64,000 nt of DNA from Bathyarchaeum sp964418675. Lineage in GTDB: Archaea; Thermoproteota; Bathyarchaeia; Bathyarchaeales; Bathyarchaeaceae. The position numbers and the translations under genes were made by a program. The number at the start of each line of letters is the position of its first letter. Position 1 is the stretch's first letter. Shown in pieces: positions 9,145-19,300 of the stretch. The notes under the pieces were generated by a model that had not been told where the DNA came from, did not search any database, and was given only the letters and a program-made list of their open reading frames with translations. The stretch lies in assembly GCA_964418675.1 (NCBI GenBank), contig CAYQMM010000002.1:62001-126000 (forward strand). The letters are read 5' to 3'.

Positions 9145-11560
9145 GGAACCCCGCGTAGGCGTCTTTGTCTGCCACTGCGGTCTTAACATCGCTGGTGTAA
9201 TTGACGTAAAAGAGTTGACCGAGTACGCCCGGACGCTACCCAATGTTGTTGTGGCCATGGACAACCGCTACACCTGCGCTGATCCGGGGCAGGAGGAGAT
9301 CAGGAAAGCCATAAAGGAGCACGGTCTTAACCGAGTTGTTGTTGCAGCGTGTTCGCCCCGAATGCATGAACCGACCTTCAGAAGAACCGTTGCCGACGCT
9401 GGGTTGAATCCGTATCTTTTCGAGATGGCGAACATACGGGAGTTTGCTTCGTGGTGTCATCCCAGCACGCCCAAGGAGGCGACTGAGAAGGCTAAAGAGA
9501 TTGTGAAGATGGCTGTTGCGAAGGCGAAGTTGCTTCAAAGGCTTGAAACGATGGAGGTTCCTGTGACAAATAAGGCGCTCATAATCGGCGGGGGAATCGC
9601 TGGAATAAGCTCCGCCCTAGACCTAGCTCATATGGGCTTCAAAGTTTACCTCCTTGAGAAAGGCGAGAGCATAGGCGGTCACATGGCTGCGTTGGACAAG
9701 ACTTTTCCAACATTGGACTGCTCCATATGCATCGAAGGACCAAAAATGGTGGACGTTTCCCGCCACCCTAATATCGAAATAATATCGTACGCCGACCTCG
9801 TCAGCGTCGAAGGCTTCGTGGGAAACTTCAAGGTGAAGATTCGGAAAAACCCCAGATACGTCAGTGCCGCGGACTGCACGGGCTGTGGCGAATGCAGGGA
9901 TGCCTGTCCAATAGAGTTTCCTAACCCGTGGGACGAGAATCTGGGTGTCAGAAAGGCAATTTCGGTTCCCTTCGATCAAGCTGTCCCCCTTGTTTACACT
10001 ATCAACAGGGACTACTGTATCGAATGCTTCAAGTGTGTGGATGCTTGTGGTGCCCGTCAAGCCATCAATTTTGATCAGGAACCGGAAGAAATCGAACTTG
10101 AGGTGGGAACAATCCTCGTTTCAACTGGCTTTGACATCTACAAGCCCACAGACGATAGCCGTTACGGCTACAGCAGATTCGACAACGTTATTACCGCCAT
10201 GGAATTCGAGAGATTGATCTTGGCTGCGGGTCCAACTGGAGGCAAGATTATTCGTGCCTCTGATGGAGCGAAGCCTCACTCCGTGGCTTTCATCCAGTGC
10301 GTCGGTTCAAGGGACGTGAACAAGTACGAATACTGTTCTGGCTTCTGTTGCATGTATGCCTTGAAGAATGCTGTCCTCCTCAAAGAGAAATACCACGATG
10401 ACGTGGAGGTTTACATCTTCTATATGGACATGCGCACCCACTTCAAAGGCTACGAGGAATTCTACAGAAGAGCCCGCGAACTCGGAGTAAACTTCATTCG
10501 GGGAAGAGTATCCCAAATCAACGAAGACCCCAAGACAAAGAATCTTCTTATCCGCGCAGAGGACATGACGCTTGGGGAACCCCTTGAATTAGAGACAGAA
10601 ATGGTTGTTTTGAGCACTGCGGCAATCCCAAGCAAAGGAGCGGATGAAGTTTCCAGAATTTTAAGTATAACTCGGGGAGCGGATGGCTTCTTTATGGAGA
10701 GCCACCCGAAGCTTAAGCCCCTTGACACGTCTGTTGATGGAATCTTCTTAGCTGGAGCCTGTCAAGGACCAAAGGATATTCCCTACAGCGTGTCTCAGGG
10801 AAGCGGAGCCGCTGCACGAGCCGCCACCATTCTTTCTCAGCCCACTTGGAAGATAGAACCCATCATAGCCGATGTTGACCCAAGTAAGTGTCGAAATGTA
10901 ACAGCGAAGTGTGGCATCTGCGTCACAAAGTGCCCGTACGGCGCCATAAAAGCTGGGGAAAAACAGGCTGCCCATGTTACAGCTGCCATGTGTCACGGAT
11001 GCGGCACCTGCGTCGCTGAATGTCCGGCTGATGCGATAACCCAGATGCACTTCACGGACTTTCAAATCTATGCTCAGATTCGCGCTGCATTGGAGAAGAA
11101 TCCTGAGAGCAAGATACTGGGTTTCCTCTGCAACTGGTGCAGCTACGCTGGCGCTGACCTTGCTGGGACAAGCCGTTTTGAGTATCCTCCTACCATGCGG
11201 GCGATTCGTGTCATGTGCTCGGGCAGGGTGGACCGCGACTTTGTTTTGGAGGCTTTCAGGCAGGGCGCGGGAATGGTTCTGATTGGTGCGTGTCACCTGC
11301 CTTATGACTGTCACTATATTTCTGGCAACTATAAAATGAAGGCTAGAATGGATGCTTTAGCAAAGATTTTTGAGAAGCTGGGGCTCAGTCCAGAACGGTT
11401 TAGAGTAGAGTATGTGTCAGCTGCGGAAGGAGTCAAGTTTGCGGCTATCATGAAGGAGATGACTGAGCAGCTAGAAGCCTTGGGACCGGAGAAGATCAAA
11501 GCAGAAAACGAGAAACTAAAACCCACACTAGACAAGATGCTAGCAAGAAAGAACAGATGA
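9134..11560 (+). CDS. hdrA: HdrA-MvhD fusion, heterodisulfide reductase subunit A
   Basis: HdrA is the FAD-containing subunit where flavin-based electron bifurcation takes place. Seen: N-terminal Cys-containing domain (VFVCHCG, CSPRMHE), FAD-binding IIGGGIAGISSAL (~150), a Cys pair in LDCSICIEG, ferredoxin clusters CTGCGECRDACP (~248) and CIECFKCVDAC, an FAD/thioredoxin-reductase-like middle, and two more [4Fe-4S] motifs near 590-640 (CGICVTKCP, CHGCGTCVAECP). Residues ~670-800 (FLCNWCSYAGADLAG, CSGRVD, GACHLPYDCHY) are an MvhD domain, the subunit that joins hydrogenase to Hdr. The fusion therefore carries both functions in 808 aa, as in the HdrA2 type of some methanogens. hdrB, hdrC and the hydrogenase are not in the window. 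Confidence 0.95.
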   Translation: MMSEEPRVGVFVCHCGLNIAGVIDVKELTEYARTLPNVVVAMDNRYTCADPGQEEIRKAIKEHGLNRVVVAACSPRMHEPTFRRTVADAGLNPYLFEMANIREFASWCHPSTPKEATEKAKEIVKMAVAKAKLLQRLETMEVPVTNKALIIGGGIAGISSALDLAHMGFKVYLLEKGESIGGHMAALDKTFPTLDCSICIEGPKMVDVSRHPNIEIISYADLVSVEGFVGNFKVKIRKNPRYVSAADCTGCGECRDACPIEFPNPWDENLGVRKAISVPFDQAVPLVYTINRDYCIECFKCVDACGARQAINFDQEPEEIELEVGTILVSTGFDIYKPTDDSRYGYSRFDNVITAMEFERLILAAGPTGGKIIRASDGAKPHSVAFIQCVGSRDVNKYEYCSGFCCMYALKNAVLLKEKYHDDVEVYIFYMDMRTHFKGYEEFYRRARELGVNFIRGRVSQINEDPKTKNLLIRAEDMTLGEPLELETEMVVLSTAAIPSKGADEVSRILSITRGADGFFMESHPKLKPLDTSVDGIFLAGACQGPKDIPYSVSQGSGAAARAATILSQPTWKIEPIIADVDPSKCRNVTAKCGICVTKCPYGAIKAGEKQAAHVTAAMCHGCGTCVAECPADAITQMHFTDFQIYAQIRAALEKNPESKILGFLCNWCSYAGADLAGTSRFEYPPTMRAIRVMCSGRVDRDFVLEAFRQGAGMVLIGACHLPYDCHYISGNYKMKARMDALAKIFEKLGLSPERFRVEYVSAAEGVKFAAIMKEMTEQLEALGPEKIKAENEKLKPTLDKMLARKNR

Positions 11561-11773
11561 AAACTGGGTTGAGCCTAGGCTTTCCAGACTGGAAAAAGCT
11601 GTTTTTTAACATACTGCTGTTATTAGGTTCCAAATAGAACATGCATTGTTGAGCCGTGTCCCTTTACACTTGTAGGAGATAAGTTACAAAACTTTTGCCA
11701 AACTTCATGGCAGCTGATTGCATACTAGCATCAAATACGAGAATTAGCACTTCTTAGCTTACAAAAAACGTGC

Positions 11774-12211
11774 CTAGGTTATGCTGACGTTTTGTATTTG
11801 GAAGTACCGTTTGGCTAGAAACCGGATTCTTTCAGCGTTTCTCCCGTTTTTTCCGATGGCGACACCCTTGTCTCGGGGATTCACGGAAATCACTGCAATC
11901 GTTTTTCCGTCTGTACGCTCGGTTATGCGAACCTCGTCTACTTTGGCGGGTTTGAGAGCGTTCTTTATGAATTGGGCAGGGTTGTCTGAGTGTTCGATAA
12001 CTTCATGCTTTTTGCCTGTCATCTTTTCGAGGAGATGGATGTTTTTTCCTCTCTTTCCTATAGCCATCCCGATAGAGCCTTCCTTCACAACAAAGATTAT
12101 TCTGTTCAGGTCAGGGTCAACAATGCAGTCCTTCACGGTTGCGCCCGTTATGCTTTGAAACAATGCTATATAGCGCATCTCTCGACTCGTCAGTTTTATT
12201 CCGCTAGCCAT
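11774..12211 (-). CDS. nusA: NusA-like KH-domain transcription factor
   Basis: Archaeal NusA consists of two KH RNA-binding domains without the S1 and N-terminal domains of the bacterial protein. The GxxG loops are seen twice: IGKRGKN (~50) and IGKNGRN (~122). The length of about 145 aa is normal. The start is set at the Met beginning MASGIKLTS, one base after the rpl30e stop; a start five codons earlier would overlap rpl30e. It is the last gene of the rpoB-rpoA-rpl30e-nusA unit. The usual next gene, rps12, does not follow; instead the unit converges on hdrA. Confidence 0.93.
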   Translation of the reverse strand: MASGIKLTSREMRYIALFQSITGATVKDCIVDPDLNRIIFVVKEGSIGMAIGKRGKNIHLLEKMTGKKHEVIEHSDNPAQFIKNALKPAKVDEVRITERTDGKTIAVISVNPRDKGVAIGKNGRNAERIRFLAKRYFQIQNVSIT

Positions 12212-12212
12212 G

Positions 12213-12515
12213 CTAAGCCTCCGCAATCTTCAGGATGTCTGAATCTCCAGGCTCTCTTACAATAAGAGCCGAAACCTCAAAGGGTTTCCCACATACTGCT
12301 CCTAAGTCTAAACTGTTCCCTTTATAAATACTCACCGGAATCTTGGAAAGCTTACAGTAATATTCAATGTCTTCCCGGATGCTCTGAGGGCAGTTTGAAG
12401 CAACTATTATGAGTTTAGCTTTTTTCGCTTTAGCGCTTTTTAAGGCGCTGCTGGCTCCAAACTGGATTTTCCCGGTTTTCGCGGTTGTAGCTATTGCTTT
12501 GTTCACATCTATCAT
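12213..12515 (-). CDS. rpl30e: 50S ribosomal protein L30e
   Basis: A 100-aa protein of the L7Ae/L30e/S12e family, identified by length, by the fold-typical segments AKLIIVASNCP and LGAVCGKPFEVSALIV, and by its conserved place between rpoA and nusA. Its ATG overlaps the rpoA stop (ATGA), indicating translational coupling. It binds the large subunit rRNA in archaeal ribosomes. Confidence 0.95.
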   Translation of the reverse strand: MIDVNKAIATTAKTGKIQFGASSALKSAKAKKAKLIIVASNCPQSIREDIEYYCKLSKIPVSIYKGNSLDLGAVCGKPFEVSALIVREPGDSDILKIAEA

Positions 12516-15500
12516 TCTTTCTTCTTCTCTTTGTGGCTGGTTGTCATGTAAAGGTCCACTAGACCTGTGCCGATGGGTATCGATTGCCCCACTATAACAT
12601 TTTCGGTTACTCCCTTAAGCGGGTCGCTTTCCCCTCTGATAGCTGCATCAATTATGTTTGGAACCGTTATCTCAAAGGCAGCCCTAGCTAATACGCTGGA
12701 TTTCTTCCCGCTGATTCCATGCCGTCCTATCTGCCTCACTTCACCTGTTGAAGTCATGATGTCCGCCATCAGCATAACATGGCGTATGTCCACGTCGAGC
12801 CCTTGTTCCTCAAGAACTCCCATGGCTTCTTTAATCAGCGAGTTTCTAGCCGCTTCAATCCCAAGGGTTTTGGCGATTTCATGCACATTGTTGGTGGTTG
12901 TCCGCGTTGGGTCTATACCTGCAACATCAAGAACAGCAGATAAGTTGGAGCCGTCAGTTCTTATAACCCACTCTCCAGTCTCTTCAGTGACAAGGACTCT
13001 GCGTATGTCAGGTGCGCCTTTAACATGCTCGGAGGGAAGTCCCAGCAAGAGTTTCTTCATATCCACCTGCTTTTTAGGTTTGATGATCAACTGGTTTTCT
13101 TCAACGCTCAGGTCGTAGTTCGACATTTTTATAAGGCTGGGAAGCCCCTCTGGGTTGACGCCCCGCTCCTTCATCATGTTGGAATCAAGCTTGACAACGG
13201 CTGCTTCTCGTTCGGGGTCCAGATAAGGCTCAGTCTCCGCTATGTCCCCTAATGTTGTGGTGATGATGTCGCGGGCGATTTCTGTTGCTTTTTCCTTACT
13301 CTTCCGATGCTCCTTATCAAGGTAGATAGTCATGATGGGCGTCGACGGTGTTCGTCTAGCATCCACTATCTCAATTAGCCGAGGTAACCCAAGAGTTACG
13401 TTCTGTTCTCTGACTCCAGCATAGTGGAAGGTTCGCAGAGTCATCTGAGTTCCAGGTTCCCCAATAGATTGAGCAGCCACGATTCCCACTGCCTCTCCGG
13501 GCTCAACAAGCGCTCTCTTATAGTTCTCTAAAGTTAAATTGATGGCTTGATCTACGCCCTTATGACTCAATTTAGCCTTGGTTAACCCTGACTTCAACTC
13601 TTTGAAGATAAGAGGAGTCAACTGCTCTTCAACCTCGAGGAGGCGTTCTTTTATGTAACTTTTTGCTGCAGGCTTTTTCTCCTCCACCATAATTCTCACC
13701 TGTTCAATCAGACGGTCGACGTTAACTGCTTTACCATGATCGCTCTTAGCCGGATCTACGCCGTCTTCTCCATACTCTAGTTGGATGATGTCGCCAATCG
13801 AATTCCGCACCGTGCCGTCATACTCGACTCGTAGCTGTTCAAGGGCGTTGATGAGGCGCCTCTGCATGTAACCGCTCTGCTGGGTTCTTACGGCTGTATC
13901 TACCAGCCCCTCTCTTCCACCCATTGCATGGAAGAAATACTCTATGGGGTCAAGACCATGCGTATACGATGAATACACGAAACCTCGCGCTTTAGGAGTA
14001 GGGTCTCCAGCTTTGAAGTGCGACAGAGCTCGGTTGACGTAACCGCGCATTATCCGTTTTCCTCTTACTGACTGCTGACCAACAGAAGCCGCCATCTGAC
14101 CAATATTGAGGTTGGACCCGCGTGCTCCGGTTCTCGTCATAATTATTCCGGCGTTCCCAAGCTCGAAGTCCTCATCTGCAACCTTCCCAGCTTTGTCTCT
14201 GGCTTCCGCGAGTTCGTTCATTACGTAGATTTCGAAGGACTCGTTAAGGGTCTGTCCAGGCAGCCTCGGCAGCGTGCCGTCACGATAATCTTCGATGAGT
14301 TTTTCTATTCGTTTTTCGATTTTTTCGATTGTTCTCTTGATTTTCTTTTCAGCCGCGTCAGATAATTCAAGTTCATCAAAGGAGAAGGTGAAGCCTCTCA
14401 TGCTGACAAAGACTTTTAGAAGCTGGCATATCTTGTTCAGAAATTCCCTTCCAACTTGAGACCCATAATCCTTTATTATCCGATGGAGAAGGCTCTCCGA
14501 TTGCTCAGCCCCGATGGAACGTCTATCGATGAGACCACACTTTAGAACCCCGTCTTTGATAACCACATAAGCATCACTGGTACAGTTCTCACAGAGACAG
14601 GTTGCGCAATTGCGGCATATGGTTGATTTTAAGACGTAATTCATGTCTTTCGGAATGAAGAGGCTGAATATCTGTTTTCCAGTCCAGAGCGGTGTGGGCT
14701 CTTTGATGGCGGGTTCAGGCAGCGGTCCCTCGTAACCCGACGCTACAAGCAACCTGCACACCTCTTCCTTGGTTATAACGTTGGATTTTCTGGTGAAAAG
14801 ATAAGCTGCTGTTATGTAATCTCGAATAGCCCCTATGATGGGTCCCCCAAATCTGGGTGAAAGAATCTGATCTTGGACCTGCATTAGAAGCCGAGCCTCG
14901 GTCTGAGCCTCTTCGCCTTGGGGCACGTGAAGATTCATTTCGTCCCCGTCGAAGTCGGCGTTGTAGGGAGGACAGACACACAGGTGCAGGCGGAATGTCT
15001 TATGTGGCAGAACTCGAACGTAATGAGCCATGATAGACATGCGGTGAAGGGAGGGTTGCCTGTTGAAGATGGCAATATCACCGTCTCCGAGGTGACGCTC
15101 TACAACGAAACCAGTTTCCAAAGCTTCGGCGACTTTTTCTCTTTCAACAACGAACTCGAGTCTAACCCGTTTTCCGTCTGGTCTTACGACGTAAAGGGCT
15201 CCGGGGAATTTTTCAGGACCGTTGACGATTAGTTTTCGCATCTCTTCGATGTTCCAAATTGTAACTTTTTCGGGCATTGAGAGCCTCATGGCGATGTCCT
15301 GTGGAACGCCTACCTCGTTGATGTCGAGGTTGGGGTCTGGTGAAATGACTGTGCGCGCTGAAAAGTCCACTCTCTTTCCGGAGAGGTTGCTTCTGAATCT
15401 TCCTTCTTTTCCCTTAAGACGCTGGGATATTGTCTTAAGGGCTCTTCCCGAACGATGGCGGGCAGGGGGAATTCCTGAAGCCTCATTGTTGAAGTAGGTT

Positions 15501-16333
15501 GTAACGTGATACTGGAGTAGTTCTGATAGGTCTTGGATGATGAGTGTTGGGGCGCCTGCCTCCATGTTTTCTTTCAGGCGTTGGTTGATGCGTATTATGT
15601 CTACGAGTTTGTGGGTTAAGTCGTCTTCGGATCGGATGCCTGATTCTAGGGTTATTGAGGGACGCACGTAAACTGGAGGAACCGGGAGAACCTGCAGAAC
15701 CATCCATTCTGGTCGAGCACTTTTTGGGTTAAAGCCGAACAATTCAAGGTCATCGTCCGGTATCCGTTCAAGTCTCTCTCGGACCATGCTCTGCGTTAAT
15801 CTTTGGGCGCCTTCCTCCAGAATCTCGTAAAAGGTTGTGGGTTTCGCAAACTCTATTTTTGCTTGTTGAGACGTACAGTACGGGCAATCTTTTTTCTTTG
15901 CCTCTTTAAAGATTTTCTTGTAAAGGTCATTTGGAACTTCCCCAATCAGCTCTCGAGTTTGCCTAATGTTTTCCTTGATCTTTCTAACGCGGTTTTCAGG
16001 GAGCAAGATGCGCCCGCAGTTTCTGCACGTAGCTTGAAGAAGGTTATGGATTATTTTGGTGAATTCGATGTGAATGATTGGAACCGCTAATTCTATGTGC
16101 CCAAAGTGGCCTGGACACCTTATGGCGGTGTTCCCACATGTCTTGCATCTTTGTCTGGGTTCAAGGGTTCCTAATCTGCCGTCCATGAGTCCAGAGGTTA
16201 TCGGAGCTCCGTCCTCGTCATAGGTGTCGGCGGTCTGTATCTCTGCAACTGAGAGTCTGCGGATGTCTTGGGGGGAGAAGACTCCGAAGTAAAGTTCATC
16301 AATGATTTTGTGAATGGTTTCTTCCATCGACAT
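12512..16333 (-). CDS. rpoA: DNA-directed RNA polymerase subunit A, undivided (A'+A'')
   Basis: The largest subunit of RNA polymerase, 1273 aa, in one chain where most archaea split it into A' and A''. The N-terminal part has the zinc motif CKTCG..CPGHFGH (~62-76), the catalytic NADFDGDEMN with its three Mg-binding Asp (~458), and a Cys-rich insert CRNCATCLCENC (~566). The A'' part follows without a break from about residue 900, with GEAVGIVAAQSIGEPGTQM and the jaw region TFHYAGV. The rpoB stop is two bases upstream. Undivided rpoA is known from Thaumarchaeota, Korarchaeota and relatives, which guides the taxonomic placing. The start could also be the Met two codons on. Confidence 0.97.
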   Translation of the reverse strand: MSMEETIHKIIDELYFGVFSPQDIRRLSVAEIQTADTYDEDGAPITSGLMDGRLGTLEPRQRCKTCGNTAIRCPGHFGHIELAVPIIHIEFTKIIHNLLQATCRNCGRILLPENRVRKIKENIRQTRELIGEVPNDLYKKIFKEAKKKDCPYCTSQQAKIEFAKPTTFYEILEEGAQRLTQSMVRERLERIPDDDLELFGFNPKSARPEWMVLQVLPVPPVYVRPSITLESGIRSEDDLTHKLVDIIRINQRLKENMEAGAPTLIIQDLSELLQYHVTTYFNNEASGIPPARHRSGRALKTISQRLKGKEGRFRSNLSGKRVDFSARTVISPDPNLDINEVGVPQDIAMRLSMPEKVTIWNIEEMRKLIVNGPEKFPGALYVVRPDGKRVRLEFVVEREKVAEALETGFVVERHLGDGDIAIFNRQPSLHRMSIMAHYVRVLPHKTFRLHLCVCPPYNADFDGDEMNLHVPQGEEAQTEARLLMQVQDQILSPRFGGPIIGAIRDYITAAYLFTRKSNVITKEEVCRLLVASGYEGPLPEPAIKEPTPLWTGKQIFSLFIPKDMNYVLKSTICRNCATCLCENCTSDAYVVIKDGVLKCGLIDRRSIGAEQSESLLHRIIKDYGSQVGREFLNKICQLLKVFVSMRGFTFSFDELELSDAAEKKIKRTIEKIEKRIEKLIEDYRDGTLPRLPGQTLNESFEIYVMNELAEARDKAGKVADEDFELGNAGIIMTRTGARGSNLNIGQMAASVGQQSVRGKRIMRGYVNRALSHFKAGDPTPKARGFVYSSYTHGLDPIEYFFHAMGGREGLVDTAVRTQQSGYMQRRLINALEQLRVEYDGTVRNSIGDIIQLEYGEDGVDPAKSDHGKAVNVDRLIEQVRIMVEEKKPAAKSYIKERLLEVEEQLTPLIFKELKSGLTKAKLSHKGVDQAINLTLENYKRALVEPGEAVGIVAAQSIGEPGTQMTLRTFHYAGVREQNVTLGLPRLIEIVDARRTPSTPIMTIYLDKEHRKSKEKATEIARDIITTTLGDIAETEPYLDPEREAAVVKLDSNMMKERGVNPEGLPSLIKMSNYDLSVEENQLIIKPKKQVDMKKLLLGLPSEHVKGAPDIRRVLVTEETGEWVIRTDGSNLSAVLDVAGIDPTRTTTNNVHEIAKTLGIEAARNSLIKEAMGVLEEQGLDVDIRHVMLMADIMTSTGEVRQIGRHGISGKKSSVLARAAFEITVPNIIDAAIRGESDPLKGVTENVIVGQSIPIGTGLVDLYMTTSHKEKKKE

Positions 16334-16335
16334 TT

Positions 16336-19300
16336 TTATGCTCTCTCCTTAAGTTTTAGGCGGGGCGCTATACAGAGGCTCATCATTTCCTGAAGAAGAA
16401 GTTTGAAGGCGTAGGAAACGACCACTGGGGAGATTTGAGCTTTATCTTCACAGATTCTACACGTGTACTTACGCTGTTTAATGTCATAATAGGAGATGAA
16501 GCCACAATTTTCACAAACGTATAACAAATATTTGTCAGACTCTTCCAGCAAACGGTCTCTCAGCACCATGGCGGCGCCGTGCCCAATCAAACAGTCTCTC
16601 TCCATCTCACCGAACCGCAATCCACCGCCCCTAGCACGCCCCTCAGTCGGTTGACGAGTCAACATCTGAACCTGCCCACGAGCCCTCGCGTGCATCTTGT
16701 CTGCAACCATATGGTGAAGCTTCTGATAATATACGACTCCAACGAAAACGTCGGCAACGAACTTCTCTCCAGAAACGCCGCTATAGAGAACCTCTCTGCC
16801 TGTGTGACTGAAGCCCAGCTTAACAAGCTCTTCCTTCAGTTGCGCAGAAGTCTCATTGATGAAGGGCGTTCCGTCAACCGGTTTGCCTCTTGCAGCAGCA
16901 ACCTTTCCAGCAATGGATTCGAGAAACTGGCCGATGGTCATTCGTGACGGCATGGCGTGGGGGTTGATTATGATGTCTGGAACGATGCCTTTTGTAGAGA
17001 AGGGCATGTCCTCTTGTGGAACAATCATTCCTATGACTCCTTTCTGTCCGTGGCGCGAAGCAAATTTGTCTCCCAGTTCTGGGATGCGTTGGTCGCGGAC
17101 CCTGACTTTTACAAGCTTGCTTCCTTCTCCTGTTTCTGTGATGAAGATGTCATCTACAACTCCGGTCTCGGCTGGTCGCACGTCAACGGATGTGTCCCGC
17201 ATAGTTGGACCTTTAACTTCAAACTCTTTGTATTCCTCAAGGAATCTTGGGGGACTCGTTCTTCCAATGAGTACATCGCCTCCAGCTACTTCAGATTCTA
17301 GGCTAATAATGCCGTCAGGTTCGAGAAGGCGATAGTATTGTTCGCCTCGGTATCCTCTGATTCCCGTTTCAGGCACCAGAAACCTGTCTCTGAGACCTCC
17401 CAGATACTGGCGGCATTCTGCCTCGTAGATTCGGTAGAATGTGGAGCGTACCAAGCCACGCTCGATGGAGGCTTTGTTGAATATGATGGCGTCTTCCATG
17501 TTGTAGCCTTCAAAGGACAGAATGGCGACAACACAGTTTTGACCTGAAGGTCTAAGGTTGTATCCTATTATGCCCATGGGTTTCGTTTTTACCAAGGGTG
17601 TTTGGGGGTAGTGAAGAATGTGGAAACGGGAGTCAACTCGATTGGGAAAATTGGTTAGGTTTATTCCAAGAGCTTGTTTGGACATGGCTGCCTCGTAGGA
17701 GTTGCGTGGCGACTGGTTATGCTCAGGGTATGGTATTATGGAGGCGCAGATTCCGAGAATGGTGTAGGTGGCAATCTCCACATGGGTGTGTTCAGGAGTA
17801 ATTTTGTCAAAATCTAGGGCAACATAGATGTTCTCTTCTTCTTCAGCGTCAATGTATTCAAGGATTCCCTGTTTGATGAGGTCGTCCCAAGTCCACTCTT
17901 CGGAGCGAATCTTTTCAACATGCTCGGGCTTTAATTTAGGCATTCCGTTTTCAACAATTATAAGGGGACGACGAACCCGCCCCTCATCACAACTGACATA
18001 AACCTCCTCGTTTTCTCCTTCAAGCTTCTGGAAGTAGGCAACGTTAACTTCGGTGGATATCTCTCCCTTCCTACGTTTTCTCCTTATTTCATCAACCAAC
18101 TTCTGTGGTGACGCACAATAACCTAAAATAGAACCGTTCACGAAGACCTTGGCGCTTGAAGACCGCTGCTCCACATCTGTTTCTTCTACCGGAACCACAT
18201 CCATCCGATAAAGGGCTTGTTTTATTCTGTTGGGATCCACGTAGATGGAGGTAGAAGCGGCTAAGGAAAGGTTCTTCACCAAGCCACAGTTTGATCCTTC
18301 CGGTGTTTCGTTTGGGCAGAGTCTGCCCCAGTGAGTTGGATGCAAGTCTCGTGCCTCGAAGTTGGGTTGGCTGCGGCTCAGGGGAGACTGTAATCTTCTG
18401 AGGTGGCTTAAGGTGGAGACTGTGTTTGTTCTGTCAAGAAGTTGGGTGATGCCGACTCGTCCTCTGCCCCAGTTACCTGTTGCGAGGGCGTGGCGATGGC
18501 GGTCAGTGATTATTCCGGGGCGGACAGCGGCTGAGATTGTGATTAGCTGTCTTTTGACGCCCATGCGTTCAAGCTGGTATTTTATGTCGCGGCATAGGTT
18601 TCTGAAGGCTATTCTGAAGAGGTCGGAGAGGAGGGGACCCGCAAGTTTTAGGCGTTTGTTTTTGAAGTGGTCTTTGTCATCTTGTTCTCTCATTCCAAGT
18701 TTGAGTTCGATGACTCTGCTAGCCATCTCGCCGAGGAAGAGGGCTTTGTCTATGCGACTTTCTTCGGTTCTGCCGATGTGGGGTAGAAAGTTGCGGTCAA
18801 TGATGTTTTTGGCTTTTTGGGTGCGATATTCTTCCACTTGTCCGTGGGCGACGCGGTTTCCGATATACATTATGGCGTCTTCAATGGTGTCGAATCCTGC
18901 GGCTTTTTCAAAGGAGGCTTCAAGTTCGTTCTGTATCTTTCTGTTTGGTGATACGGTCTCGGCGATTTCTTTGTCTGATTCTAGTCCGAGGGCTCGCATC
19001 AAAATCATGAAGGGGGCTTCTGAGGGTACTCCGGGTATGGAGACGAAGAGTCCGCCGTCGGATTTCATTCGCAGCTGGATTCTTGCTCTGAAGCCTACGG
19101 TGGTTGAGAAGATTTTGGCTTGGTAGACGGGTTTTGTTCCTCGGGTGTCAATGTCCACGAGAACGCGGTTGGGGGCTAGGTCTTCCATGGCGACTACGAC
19201 TCGTTCGGAGCCGTTGATTAGGAAGTAGCCGCCTGGGTCGTGGGGGTCTTCTCCGTATTCGATTAGTTCTTCATCTGTTAGTTGGGAGAGGATGCAGAGT

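Noticed and set aside
18362..19126. 254-codon open frame on the plus strand
   Set aside because: Lies wholly antisense within rpoB; rich in Arg/Ser with no ribosome-binding site; a shadow of the conserved coding strand.
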